Below, one piece after another: positions 1 through 7,065 of a stretch of 30,928 nt of DNA. Origin of the DNA: JASHVB01 sp035486135 (GTDB lineage: Bacteria > Pseudomonadota > Alphaproteobacteria > Acetobacterales > Acetobacteraceae). Position 1 is the stretch's first letter. Every line of letters starts with the position of its first letter. The stretch is taken from positions 1-30,928 of the forward strand of contig DATHNI010000007.1 in assembly GCA_035486135.1 (NCBI GenBank), read 5' to 3'. Under the pieces are notes generated by a model, which was not told the origin of the DNA, ran no database searches, and was given only the letters and a program-made list of their open reading frames with translations. The position numbers were made by a program, and so were the translations under genes.

Positions 1-180
1 GGAGCCTGCCAGCGCGGTGATCGCCAGCGCGTTGGCCAGCGTCAGGTCCAGCCCGACATTGCCGCCGGCGGCGGTGACCGCCAGCACGTCGAGTTCCGGC
101 GACGCCAGCGCCAGCAGCAGTGCGAGCGCGTCGTCGGTGCCGGGGTCGCAGTCCAGGATGATCGGGATACCGCTGTCCAC
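1..180 (-). CDS. Nucleoside hydrolase, N-terminal fragment (cut by window edge)
   Basis: Inosine/uridine-preferring nucleoside hydrolases split ribonucleosides into base and ribose. The first 60 residues are visible; the rest lies left of the window. Residues 10-17 read DCDPGTDD, the calcium- and ribose-binding aspartate cluster that defines the family, followed by an alternating Leu/Ala helix and an AVTAAGGN strand-turn that is also typical. The start is the GTG at 180, with AAGGA about seven bases upstream. It is divergent from the YkgJ-like gene at 242, with 61 bases between the two starts, so promoters for both must lie there or overlap the coding ends. The family is clear; substrate preference cannot be judged from this fragment. 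Confidence 0.85.
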   Translation of the reverse strand, partial: MDSGIPIILDCDPGTDDALALLLALASPELDVLAVTAAGGNVGLDLTLANALAITALAGS

Positions 181-241
181 CGGGGATTCCTTGCCTGTGC
201 CAGGGCAGGATGCCACCTTGGTGCGTGGCGCGGAACCTTGC

Positions 242-841
242 ATGACAACGCTATATGTCTCGGCATCGACTGGTGACGGAGAAGCGGTGGACGGCAGCCG
301 CGCCGTCAAGGTGCCGCTGAACCGCAAGAAGCTGGAACCGGTCTCCGCTGATCGGGTGCGGCGGCTGCGCAAGCACCTCGTGGCATCGATGCGCGCGGAG
401 CGGGAGATGAAGCGCCCGGACCGGTCGGCCTCGCCGGTGCGGCCGGAGCCGGAGGGTTTCGCCGGCGAGGTGGCGCGCACCGCCTGCCGGCTGTGCAAGG
501 GCTGGTGCTGCAAGGGCGGCGAGGAACATGCCTATCTCGATGAGCGCGCGATGGCGCGGGTGCGGCGCGCGCGGCCCGAGCTGGATGCGCGCGCCGTGCT
601 GCGGCTTTACAGCGAGCGTGTGCCGCCCGCCGGCTATCGGGAGTCCTGCGTGTTTCATGGGCCGGAGGGCTGCACTTTGCCGCGCGAGCTGCGATCCGAC
701 GTGTGCAACAGCTATTTCTGCAGCGGGCTTGGCCATTTCTTGACCGGCAAGGATGCCGCGGCGAGCGTGGTGGTGATCGCCGGGGACGGCGAGGCATCGC
801 AGGCATCCGAGGTGCTGACTGAGCCCAGGGCAATCGGGTGA
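242..841 (+). CDS. YkgJ-like cysteine-cluster protein (putative zinc/iron-binding)
   Basis: A 199-residue protein with a cysteine pattern in its second half: CRLCKGWCCKGG, then a second group with CVF..GC.LP.ELR and VCNSYFC. This matches the CxxCxxCC (YkgJ/UPF0153) family, thought to chelate zinc or iron; its biochemical role is not established. The first 60 or so residues are basic and not obviously conserved. I chose the ATG at 242 because GGAA lies about seven bases upstream. The reading frame continues open further upstream, but there it runs antisense to the nucleoside hydrolase and is low-complexity Ser/Ala, so it is not coding. A long hairpin follows the stop directly. Confidence 0.7.
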   Translation: MTTLYVSASTGDGEAVDGSRAVKVPLNRKKLEPVSADRVRRLRKHLVASMRAEREMKRPDRSASPVRPEPEGFAGEVARTACRLCKGWCCKGGEEHAYLDERAMARVRRARPELDARAVLRLYSERVPPAGYRESCVFHGPEGCTLPRELRSDVCNSYFCSGLGHFLTGKDAAASVVVIAGDGEASQASEVLTEPRAIG

Positions 842-905
842 AGGAAGCAAGGCCAGGGCTCTGCCCTGGACCCGCCAAGGGCGGAGCCCCTGGCCTTGCT
901 TCCTT
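841..905. repeat. Long perfect hairpin after the YkgJ-like gene
   Basis: Arms at 841-858 and 888-905 are perfect 18-base inverted complements. The pairing continues inward for ten more bases with one mismatch, leaving a loop of about ten bases. The whole element is a stem of about 28 base pairs. It begins at the last base of the upstream stop codon. No run of T follows, so it may be a palindromic repeat that also blunts read-through into argG rather than a classical terminator. Confidence 0.8.
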
Positions 906-997
906 CACTCGATAGCCCCGGACCAGTCCGCCTTGCGTGCCCCCTGCCCCGGCGTTACTCCCACCCCACCATCCAGCCGCCGCGAAAGGTCGCCGTT

Positions 998-2227
998 ATG
1001 CCGGTGAAAGACGTCAAGAAGGTCGTGCTCGCCTATTCCGGCGGCCTCGACACCAGCGTGATCCTGCGCTGGCTCCAGGTGACCTATCGCTGCGAAGTCG
1101 TCACCTTCACCGCCGATCTCGGCCAGGGCGAGGAACTCGGCCCGGCGCGGCAGAAGGCCGAGAACGCCGGCGTGAAGGAGATCTTCATCGACGACCTGCG
1201 CGAGACCTTCGTGCGCGACTTCGTCTTTCCGATGTTCCGCGCCAACGCGTTGTATGAAGGTCAATACCTGCTGGGCACCTCGATCGCCCGCCCGCTGATC
1301 GCGCAGCGCCAGATCGAGATCGCCGAACTCACCGGCGCCGACGCGGTGGCACACGGCGCGACCGGCAAGGGCAACGACCAGGTGCGTTTCGAACTCAGCT
1401 ATTACGCGCTGAAGCCTGACATCAAGATCATCGCACCGTGGCGCGAGTGGAACCTGACCAGCCGCACCAGGCTGCTGGAATTCGCCGAGCAAAACCAGAT
1501 CCCTATCGCCAGGGACAAGCGCGGCGAGGCTCCGTTCAGCGTGGACGCCAACATGCTGCACTCGTCGTCGGAGGGCAAAGTCCTGGAAGACCCGGCTGTC
1601 GAAGCCGACTCCATCGTCTATCAGCGCACGGTCAGTCCCGAGGATGCGCCGGACAAGGCGACCGTCATCTCGATTGATTTCGAGCATGGCGATCCGGTGG
1701 CGATCGATGGCGTGCGCCTGTCGCCGGCCACGTTGCTGACCAAGCTGAACGAGTTCGGCAAGGTGAACGGCATTGGCCGGCTGGACATGGTGGAGAACCG
1801 CTTCGTCGGCATGAAGAATCGCGGTGTCTACGAGACCCCCGGCGGCACCATCCTGCTGGCGGCGCACCGCGGTATCGAAAGCATCACGCTGGATCGCGAG
1901 GCGGCGCATCTGAAGGACGAGCTGATGCCGCGCTATGCAACGCTGATCTACAACGGCTTCTGGTTCAGCCCGGAGCGGCGGATGCTGCAGGCGCTGATCG
2001 ATACCAGCCAGCACAGCGTCACCGGCCGGGTGCGGCTGAAACTTTACAAGGGCAATGCGACGGTGATCGGGCGTGAATCGCCGAACAGCCTGTATTCGCA
2101 GAAAGTGGTCACGTTCGAGGATGATCAGGGCGCGTACGACCAGGTCGACGCCCAAGGCTTCATCAAGCTCAATGCGCTGCGGCTGCGGCTGGGCGCGATG
2201 GCGGGACGGCGCGGCGGGACGCTGTGA
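998..2227 (+). CDS. argG: Argininosuccinate synthase
   Basis: Joins citrulline and aspartate with ATP to make argininosuccinate, the penultimate step of arginine synthesis, in the cytosol. The 409-residue length is normal for the family. The N-terminal ATP pyrophosphatase loop AYSGGLDTS sits at residues 12-20, and HGATGKGNDQVRFE (119-132) is the conserved nucleotide/citrulline-binding segment. The ATG at 998 gives the usual family start (MPVKDVKKVVLAYSGG) and has AAAGG about nine bases upstream; an ATG at 896 in the same frame would add residues encoded by the preceding hairpin and is unlikely. It appears monocistronic: a hairpin lies on each side, and no other arginine gene is adjacent. Confidence 0.98.
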   Translation: MPVKDVKKVVLAYSGGLDTSVILRWLQVTYRCEVVTFTADLGQGEELGPARQKAENAGVKEIFIDDLRETFVRDFVFPMFRANALYEGQYLLGTSIARPLIAQRQIEIAELTGADAVAHGATGKGNDQVRFELSYYALKPDIKIIAPWREWNLTSRTRLLEFAEQNQIPIARDKRGEAPFSVDANMLHSSSEGKVLEDPAVEADSIVYQRTVSPEDAPDKATVISIDFEHGDPVAIDGVRLSPATLLTKLNEFGKVNGIGRLDMVENRFVGMKNRGVYETPGGTILLAAHRGIESITLDREAAHLKDELMPRYATLIYNGFWFSPERRMLQALIDTSQHSVTGRVRLKLYKGNATVIGRESPNSLYSQKVVTFEDDQGAYDQVDAQGFIKLNALRLRLGAMAGRRGGTL

Positions 2228-2236
2228 GCTTCTAAA

Positions 2237-2385
2237 CCTCTCTTGCCTTCGGCGGGAGAGGTCGGCGCAAAGCGCCGGGTGAGGGTGATCGGGTCGGCAC
2301 GCGGCGTTCTTATGCAGTGTGCCGACCCGATCACCCGCACCCTCGCCGCTTCGCGTCTCGACCTCTCCCGCGAAGCGGGAGAGGT
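2237..2385. repeat. Palindromic intergenic repeat (family A) downstream of argG
   Basis: An inverted repeat with perfect 18-base arms (2283-2300 and 2319-2336) around the core GTGATCGGGTCGGCAC. Outside them are inverted copies of a CTCTCCCGC..GCGGGAGAGG motif at both ends. Related copies, whole or degenerate, occur at 14230-14329, 15998-16060, about 25222-25262 and 26937-26980. No coding potential is apparent. It may act as an mRNA 3' stabiliser or transcription stop for argG. Confidence 0.8.
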
Positions 2386-2444
2386 CGTTGTAACGTCCCG
2401 CGGTGCAGGTGAGTCCAACGGCTGCAACCCAACCGGAGACGGCC

Positions 2445-3131
2445 ATGCACCGACGCTCATTCCTCCTGGCAACAGCCGCAACCAGCCTGGCCGGGCGCGT
2501 CCGTGCCGCCACTCCCTCGCCAACCGTCCTGGAGCTGTTCACCTCCGAAGGCTGCTCCTCCTGTCCGCCGGCCGACGCGTTGCTCGGGCGGCTGGCGCAG
2601 CAGCCCGGCATCATCGCGCTCGCCTGGCACGTGGACTACTGGAACGGGCTCGGCTGGCACGATCCGTATTCCAGCCCCCTCGCGACCCAACGCCAGAGCA
2701 CCTACGCGAAGCACCTGGGCGACGAGGTCTACACGCCGGCCCTGGTGGTGAACGGCACGCGCATCGTGGTCGGCTCGGACGCCGCCGCGGTCCGCGCGGC
2801 AATCGGCACGGCCGGCGACGCCGCGGTGCCCGTGTCCCTGCGACGCTCGGAGGACGGGGTGGTCGCCGAAACCGGACCCGCCGGCCGGCCGGTGTCCGCC
2901 CTGCTGGTCACCTACGATCCGCAGCGCACCACGCCCGTCAGAGGCGGCGAGAACGGCGGCCGGCAACTCGCGGAATATCGCATCGTCCGCGAGGCCACCC
3001 CGCTGGGCACCTGGGACGGAGCCCAGCGCCGGCTCACCCTGCCGGTCGTCGCACCGGGCCGGGGCGCCGCGCTGCTGCTGCAAACCGAGGATCTGCGAGT
3101 CTGTGGCGCCGCTGACCTGCCCGCGGCATGA
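2445..3131 (+). CDS. DUF1223 family secreted thioredoxin-like protein
   Basis: A 228-residue protein of the DUF1223 family, common in alphaproteobacteria and without a defined function. The N-terminus has an RRSFLLATAA motif followed by a hydrophobic stretch ending near AGRVRAA (about residue 22), fitting a Tat or Sec export signal. The mature part opens with VLELFTSEGCSSCPPAD, where Cys37 and Cys40 form a CxxC pair as in thioredoxin-fold proteins, and continues with the family segments WHVDYWNGLGWHDPYSS and YTPALVVNG. The ATG at 2445 is preceded by GGAGACGGCC, a suitable ribosome binding site; upstream in-frame ATG at 2403 lies in repeat-flanking DNA. A redox role in the periplasm is an inference. 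Confidence 0.88.
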   Translation: MHRRSFLLATAATSLAGRVRAATPSPTVLELFTSEGCSSCPPADALLGRLAQQPGIIALAWHVDYWNGLGWHDPYSSPLATQRQSTYAKHLGDEVYTPALVVNGTRIVVGSDAAAVRAAIGTAGDAAVPVSLRRSEDGVVAETGPAGRPVSALLVTYDPQRTTPVRGGENGGRQLAEYRIVREATPLGTWDGAQRRLTLPVVAPGRGAALLLQTEDLRVCGAADLPAA

Positions 3132-3203
3132 AGTCCTGCGACGGACCACGCAAGCCGGGTGATTGTACAAGTCGCAAGAATATCCATCACAGGTGGATGA
3201 TAC

Positions 3204-3241
3204 TTCACACCGCCCTAAGTATCGGTTAATATTATCGGTTA
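3204..3241 (+). promoter_or_regulatory. Sigma70-like promoter with tandem TATCGGTTA operator candidate
   Basis: TTCACA at 3204-3209, a 17-base spacer, and TAATAT at 3227-3232 form a good sigma70-type promoter in an AT-richer gap. Two identical copies of TATCGGTTA (3220-3228 and 3233-3241), 13 bases apart, overlap the -10 box and the expected start point. Direct repeats in that position suggest a repressor or activator site controlling the transporter that starts at 3338. The regulator is unknown and none is encoded next door. Confidence 0.5.
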
Positions 3242-3337
3242 TCACCACAGTCGATCATCGAAGCTTCACTCGACTGCAATCGTCCTGTCACGCCCCGCGA
3301 CTAACCCCTCCGAAATCGACACGGGGAGACAGCGGCG

Positions 3338-4717
3338 ATGGCGCGCGCACATGGCTTTGCGGAACTCGATGAGCAGCCGTTCAAGCGTTTCCATTGGCTG
3401 GCGATGTTCACCACAGGGATGGGGGTGTTCACCGACGGCTACGACCTGTCCTCGATCGGCCTCGTGTTGCCGCTGGTGCTCGCGACATTCGGGGTGACGA
3501 AGCTGACCGGCCTGCAAAGCGGATTGCTCGCCGGCTCGGCCCTGGTCGGTGCCGCCATTGGCGCGCTGATCTTCGGCGCCCTGGCACAACGCGGGCGCAA
3601 GAAGTTCTACGGCCTCGACGTCGCGCTAATGGCGACCATGGCACTGGCGCAGGCCTTCGCCCCGAACCTGTGGAGCCTGATCGGCATCCGCTTCATCCTC
3701 GGCATCGGCATCGGCGCCGACTACGTGCTGTCGCCCACCATCATGGCGGAACATGCCAACCGGCGCGATCGCGGCAAGAAGATCGGGCTCGGCTTCGGCG
3801 TCATGTGGCCGACCGGTGCCGCTGCCGCCGCGCTGTTGTCGCTGTTGCTCGGCGCACTGCACGTTGATCCCGCGCTGCGCTGGCGCCTGGTGCTGGCGTT
3901 CGGCTGCGTCCCGGCGATCTCGGTGCTCTATCTGCGACGCAAGATGCCGGAGACGGCGCGCTTTCTCAGCCGCCTCGCCGGCGACACCGCGAGCGCCAAC
4001 CAGGTCGTGCGCCACATCGCCGGCACCGCCCCCGCAACTTCACCCCTGCTCGACCGGCGCGACTGGCAGGAGGTGTTTTCGCAGCACGCGCGGCCCATCT
4101 TCGGCGCCGCCCTGCTGTGGCTGCTGTTCGATATCGTCGTCTACTCCGGCATCCTGTTCGGCCCGTCGCTGATCGCGCAGGGACTTGGCCTGGCACCCAC
4201 GACCTTCTCGCTGATCACCTCGTTCGTGTTCGTCATTCCCGGCGCGTTGCTCGGCGTCGCGATGATCGACCGGATCGGCCGCAAGCAACTGCAGACCTGG
4301 GGCTTCATCGGCGGGGCCGCCCTGCTGGGCCTGTTCGCCGGCCTGCACGACGAGGCGATGGCCGTCCCGGCCTTCGGCATGCTGCTGTTCGGGCTCTACA
4401 GCCTGCTGATCACCGCGGGGCCCAGCACGGTGGCCGGCGCCGGCATCCTGGGAGTCGAACTCAGTCCGACCCGCATCCGCACCATCGGCCAGTCGGTCAC
4501 CGTGGTGGGCGGACGCATCGGCGCCTCGATCGCCGCCTTCCTGTTCCCCGTGCTGTTCGGCGTGATCGGCGAGACCGGGGTGATCTGGCTGCTTGCCGGT
4601 GTTTCCGTCCTAGGCGCGATCTGCACGATGCTGCTGATCCCGGAAACCGCCGGACGGTCACTGGAGGACATCAACGCCGACACCGAAGCGGATCTGGCGC
4701 CTGGCCCCGCCGAATAG
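3338..4717 (+). CDS. MFS transporter, sugar/phosphate-porter type
   Basis: A 459-residue inner-membrane major facilitator protein with about twelve hydrophobic segments. The first helix carries FTDGYDLSSIG, like the phosphate:proton and aromatic-acid:proton symporter groups. The loop after helix 2 has AQRGRKK and the equivalent loop in the second half has DRIGRKQ, the family signatures. The region RKMPETARFLSR after helix 6 also matches sugar-porter-like members. The ATG at 3338 has GGGGAG ten bases upstream. A promoter with repeated sites lies 100-130 bases upstream, suggesting substrate-responsive control. No catabolic gene flanks it, so the substrate cannot be inferred. Confidence 0.88.
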   Translation: MARAHGFAELDEQPFKRFHWLAMFTTGMGVFTDGYDLSSIGLVLPLVLATFGVTKLTGLQSGLLAGSALVGAAIGALIFGALAQRGRKKFYGLDVALMATMALAQAFAPNLWSLIGIRFILGIGIGADYVLSPTIMAEHANRRDRGKKIGLGFGVMWPTGAAAAALLSLLLGALHVDPALRWRLVLAFGCVPAISVLYLRRKMPETARFLSRLAGDTASANQVVRHIAGTAPATSPLLDRRDWQEVFSQHARPIFGAALLWLLFDIVVYSGILFGPSLIAQGLGLAPTTFSLITSFVFVIPGALLGVAMIDRIGRKQLQTWGFIGGAALLGLFAGLHDEAMAVPAFGMLLFGLYSLLITAGPSTVAGAGILGVELSPTRIRTIGQSVTVVGGRIGASIAAFLFPVLFGVIGETGVIWLLAGVSVLGAICTMLLIPETAGRSLEDINADTEADLAPGPAE

Positions 4718-4718
4718 G

Positions 4719-4772
4719 CAAACCCTTCGATCGCCGTCGAATGGTCAAAACCGTCGATCGCCATCCAATAGC
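4719..4772. repeat. Two tandem 27-bp repeat units after the MFS gene
   Basis: Unit one (4719-4745) and unit two (4746-4772) share the pattern CAAAMCCkTCGATCGCC followed by RTCSAATRG. The cluster starts one base after the stop codon of the transporter. A second cluster of the same units lies at 4968-5011, with a long hairpin between the two clusters. Confidence 0.75.
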
Positions 4773-4813
4773 AAGCGCCCGAAAGACTGACTCTCAATCT
4801 GATCGCACCTACC

Positions 4814-4921
4814 GCGCCTCGTATCGTGGCCGGCGAAGGCCGGCCACCCACGACTTTCCCTTGTTGCACGCGGCAAAGTCGTGGATGGCCGGCCTTCGCC
4901 GGCCATGACACGAGGGGCGCA
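4814..4921. repeat. Long palindromic repeat (family B), copy 1
   Basis: Arms at 4814-4858 and 4874-4921 pair over nearly their whole length with a few mismatches. The core is TGGCCGGCGAAGGCCGGCCA plus CGACTTT. Related hairpins occur at 15846-15945 and 22031-22106. It sits between the two clusters of the 27-bp repeat. No coding sequence is visible in it. Confidence 0.8.
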
Positions 4922-4967
4922 TGCCACCTTGGCCGTACGTCAGTGCTTCCGCCGGTTCGTATAAAGT

Positions 4968-5011
4968 CAAACCCTTCGATCGCCGTCGAATAGTCAAAAC
5001 CTTCGATCAGC
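4968..5011. repeat. Second cluster of the 27-bp repeat
   Basis: One nearly exact unit (4968-4994, one base different from the unit at 4719) and a partial second unit. The partial unit runs into the stop codon of the small minus-strand gene at 5007-5168, so the repeat has reached or supplied its 3' end. Confidence 0.7.
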
Positions 5012-5168
5012 GTATCGCTGCGAACGCCTCCGAGATCAGCATCGGCACCGTCTGCCAGTCCACCAGCACCCAGTAGCTGGCGAGCAACGCGACGATCCAT
5101 GCGACAGGCACGAAGAAGGCGCGCCGACCGGGAGAGCCGGAATTTGAGTCATGCTTACGTACCATCAT
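5007..5168 (-). CDS. Small single-pass membrane protein, 53 residues, unknown function
   Basis: An ORF reading MMVRKHDSNSGSPGRRAFF at the start, then a hydrophobic helix (about residues 18-37, FVPVAWIVALLASYWVLV) and an amphipathic tail ending AFAAIR. It has basic residues before the helix, so the N-terminus probably stays inside the cell. GGGAGG lies six to nine bases before the paired ATG codons at 5168 and 5165, the best ribosome binding site in this stretch; that and the membrane segment are the reasons for calling it. The last codon and stop fall in a 27-bp repeat. It is convergent with the transporter at 3338 and divergent from the one at 5393. I do not recognise the family. Confidence 0.6.
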   Translation of the reverse strand: MMVRKHDSNSGSPGRRAFFVPVAWIVALLASYWVLVDWQTVPMLISEAFAAIR

Positions 5169-5363
5169 CGCCAACCTCCCAGCCACCCGGCCAAACAGTA
5201 TCGCTCGAAACTATTGAACGGGAGTGAATTAAGCCACGAATTTCCCTTCACGGAGGTGACCCTATTCACACATTGCGGCATATTGTGGCGCGTCGAGTGG
5301 ACTGATTCGGGCAAAGCGCGTGGCAGGCAGAACCATGCTGCATAGGTCGGATGCGCCGAACCC

Positions 5364-5374
5364 TGCATAATGCA
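5364..5374. promoter_or_regulatory. Possible -10 box inside a small palindrome before the Fsr-like gene
   Basis: TGCATAATGCA is a near-perfect palindrome (5-base arms around one base) and contains CATAAT, five of six bases of the consensus -10. It lies 19 bases before the GTG at 5393. No convincing -35 box is seen at the right distance, so this could be an activator-dependent promoter or chance. Confidence 0.3.
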
Positions 5375-5392
5375 AAAATCAATCACTGAAAT

Positions 5393-6661
5393 GTGAGCAA
5401 TACGACCGTGAGCGAGAACACGATGGCTGCGGCAGGCCAGCCGGCGGGGCAGGTCCTGGTCAACCGGCCCGCGGCGTCGGCCGACACCAACACCACCTTT
5501 GCCATCCTGATCTCGCTCTCGACCTGCCACTTGCTCAACGACATGAACCAGTCGCTGGTGCCGGCGATCTACCCGATCCTGAAGCAGTCCTATCAGTTGG
5601 ATTTTGGCCAGATCGGGCTGATCACGCTGGCCTTCCAGCTCACCGCCTCGATGCTGCAGCCGGTGGTTGGCCTGGTGACGGACCGGCGGCCGCAGCCGTT
5701 CTCGCTGCCCGTGGCGATGGGGTGCAGCCTGGTCGGGCTGCTGCTGCTGGCGGTGGCGCATACCTACGGCATGATCCTGTTCGCCGCGGCGCTGGTGGGG
5801 ATGGGATCGTCGGTGTTCCATCCGGAGGCGTCCCGCGTGGCGCGGATGGCGAGCGGCGGACGCTACGGCTTCGCCCAGTCGCTGTTCCAGGTGGGCGGCA
5901 GCAGCGGCTCGGCGATCGGCCCGCTGCTGGCGGCGTTCATCGTGGTGCCGCACGGCCAGCGCAGCATCGCGTGGTTCTCGGCCGCGGCCCTGCTCGCCAT
6001 CCTGCTGCTGAGCACGGTCAGCCTGTGGTACGCGCGCCATCCGTCGATCGCGGCTCGCCGAGGCCGGCGGCAGGCGCCGGCGGCCGTGAGCGGGTTCCCG
6101 CGGCGGACGGTGGTGACCGGGATCGTCGTGCTGGTGGCGCTGCTGTTCTCCAAGAACGTCTACACTGCCAGCCTGAGTTCTTATTACACGTTCTACCTGA
6201 TCCATAAGTTCCACCTGTCGGTGGCCGATGCACAGGTATTGCTGTTCGTGTTCCTGGGCGCGGTGGCGGCGGGGACGTTCGTCGGTGGGCCGATCGGCGA
6301 CAAGATCGGGCGGCGGCCGGTGATCTGGTTCTCGATCCTGGGCGCGGCGCCGTTCGCGCTGTTGCTGCCGTACGCCACCCTGTTCTGGACCGGGGTGCTG
6401 ACGGTGGTGATCGGGCTGATCCTGGCGTCGGCGTTCTCCGCCATCCTGGTCTATGCGCAGGAGCTGCTGCCGGGCCGCGTGGGCATGGTGGCGGGGATGT
6501 TCTTCGGCTTCTCGTTCGGGCTGGGCGGACTGGGCGCCGCCGCGCTGGGACGCATCGCCGACGCGTCCAGCATCGAGACGGTGTACCAGGTGTGCTCTTT
6601 CCTGCCGCTGATCGGGCTGCTGGCGGCGTTCCTGCCCAACGTGGAGCAGCGCGGGCGGTAG
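5393..6661 (+). CDS. MFS transporter, fosmidomycin-resistance (Fsr) family
   Basis: A 422-residue inner-membrane exporter-type protein with about twelve helices. The segment ISLSTCHLLNDMNQSLVPAI in helix 1 is the hallmark of the Fsr group, which includes drug and small-molecule efflux pumps. Typical MFS loops are TDRRPQPFS after helix 2 and GDKIGRRPV after helix 8; GSSVFHPEASRVAR is also conserved in the group. The start is uncertain: GTG 5393, GTG 5408 and ATG 5423 are all in frame, and none has a strong ribosome binding site. A miniature repeat element follows the stop directly. Fosmidomycin itself need not be the substrate. Confidence 0.88.
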   Translation: MSNTTVSENTMAAAGQPAGQVLVNRPAASADTNTTFAILISLSTCHLLNDMNQSLVPAIYPILKQSYQLDFGQIGLITLAFQLTASMLQPVVGLVTDRRPQPFSLPVAMGCSLVGLLLLAVAHTYGMILFAAALVGMGSSVFHPEASRVARMASGGRYGFAQSLFQVGGSSGSAIGPLLAAFIVVPHGQRSIAWFSAAALLAILLLSTVSLWYARHPSIAARRGRRQAPAAVSGFPRRTVVTGIVVLVALLFSKNVYTASLSSYYTFYLIHKFHLSVADAQVLLFVFLGAVAAGTFVGGPIGDKIGRRPVIWFSILGAAPFALLLPYATLFWTGVLTVVIGLILASAFSAILVYAQELLPGRVGMVAGMFFGFSFGLGGLGAAALGRIADASSIETVYQVCSFLPLIGLLAAFLPNVEQRGR

Positions 6662-6663
6662 AG

Positions 6664-6838
6664 CATTTTAAGCCTGACCGGAATCGTGCGCCTCCTGTCA
6701 TTGCGAGGCGCAAAGCGCCGAAGCGATCCCCCGCCTGACGAGAGCTCCTCCGCTCGTCAGGCAGGAGATTGCTTCGGGGCGCTTTGCACCTCGCAATGAC
6801 GCTGGAATTCGCGGCATTTCCAGTCAGCGTAAAGTCGC
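6664..6838. repeat. Miniature inverted-repeat element (family D), intact copy
   Basis: A roughly 170-base element with imperfect terminal inverted repeats: the left end near AGCCTGACCGGAAT and the right end, read on the other strand, near CGCTGACTGGAAAT. Between them is a long stem built on CATTGCGAGGCGCAAAGCGCC and its complement, with an inner stem CTGACGAG/CTCGTCAG. A second, disrupted copy lies at 27012-27044 plus 27222-27357. No transposase is encoded, as expected for a non-autonomous element. It abuts the 3' end of the Fsr-like gene. Confidence 0.75.
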
Positions 6839-6942
6839 TCCAAATGACTTCGTCCGCAGGCCACGACAACGTCCCTGCCCTGCTCAGGGAGGCGCCGCCG
6901 GTTCGTGGCGCGCGGGCTCCGCTGGCCGCGCTGGAGGTGCGA

Positions 6943-7065
6943 ATGATCGAGATTTTCCGCCGCGAGCCGTTCCCTCGGGTTGTCCGGCACGACGCAGCGG
7001 CGCTGCAACGGGAGAAGACGCAGCCGAATACAGGGGCTTCAGTATGCCCCATCGTCAGCCAATGA
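6943..7065 (+). CDS. Short ORF (40 residues) overlapping the racemase start; possible leader
   Basis: Starts MIEIFRREPFPRVVRHDAAA. Its ATG is preceded by GGAGGTGCGA, a near-ideal ribosome binding site, which is the main evidence. It ends at 7065 in an ATGA overlap with the internal ATG at 7062 of the racemase gene, so translation could be coupled. The product resembles nothing I know and is rich in Arg, so it may be a leader peptide, the remnant of a decayed gene, or a chance ORF. Confidence 0.3.
   Translation: MIEIFRREPFPRVVRHDAAALQREKTQPNTGASVCPIVSQ

Noticed and set aside
1..241. N-terminal extension of the YkgJ-like frame from position 17
   Set aside because: Antisense to the nucleoside hydrolase and low-complexity; the gene starts at 242.
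905..2614. Long open frame (569 codons) on the minus strand
   Set aside because: Antisense to argG and the following repeat; no family features.
5252..5259. Perfect Shine-Dalgarno-like GGAGGTGA
   Set aside because: No ATG or GTG follows at a useful distance with a reasonable frame; a TTG would give only about ten residues.
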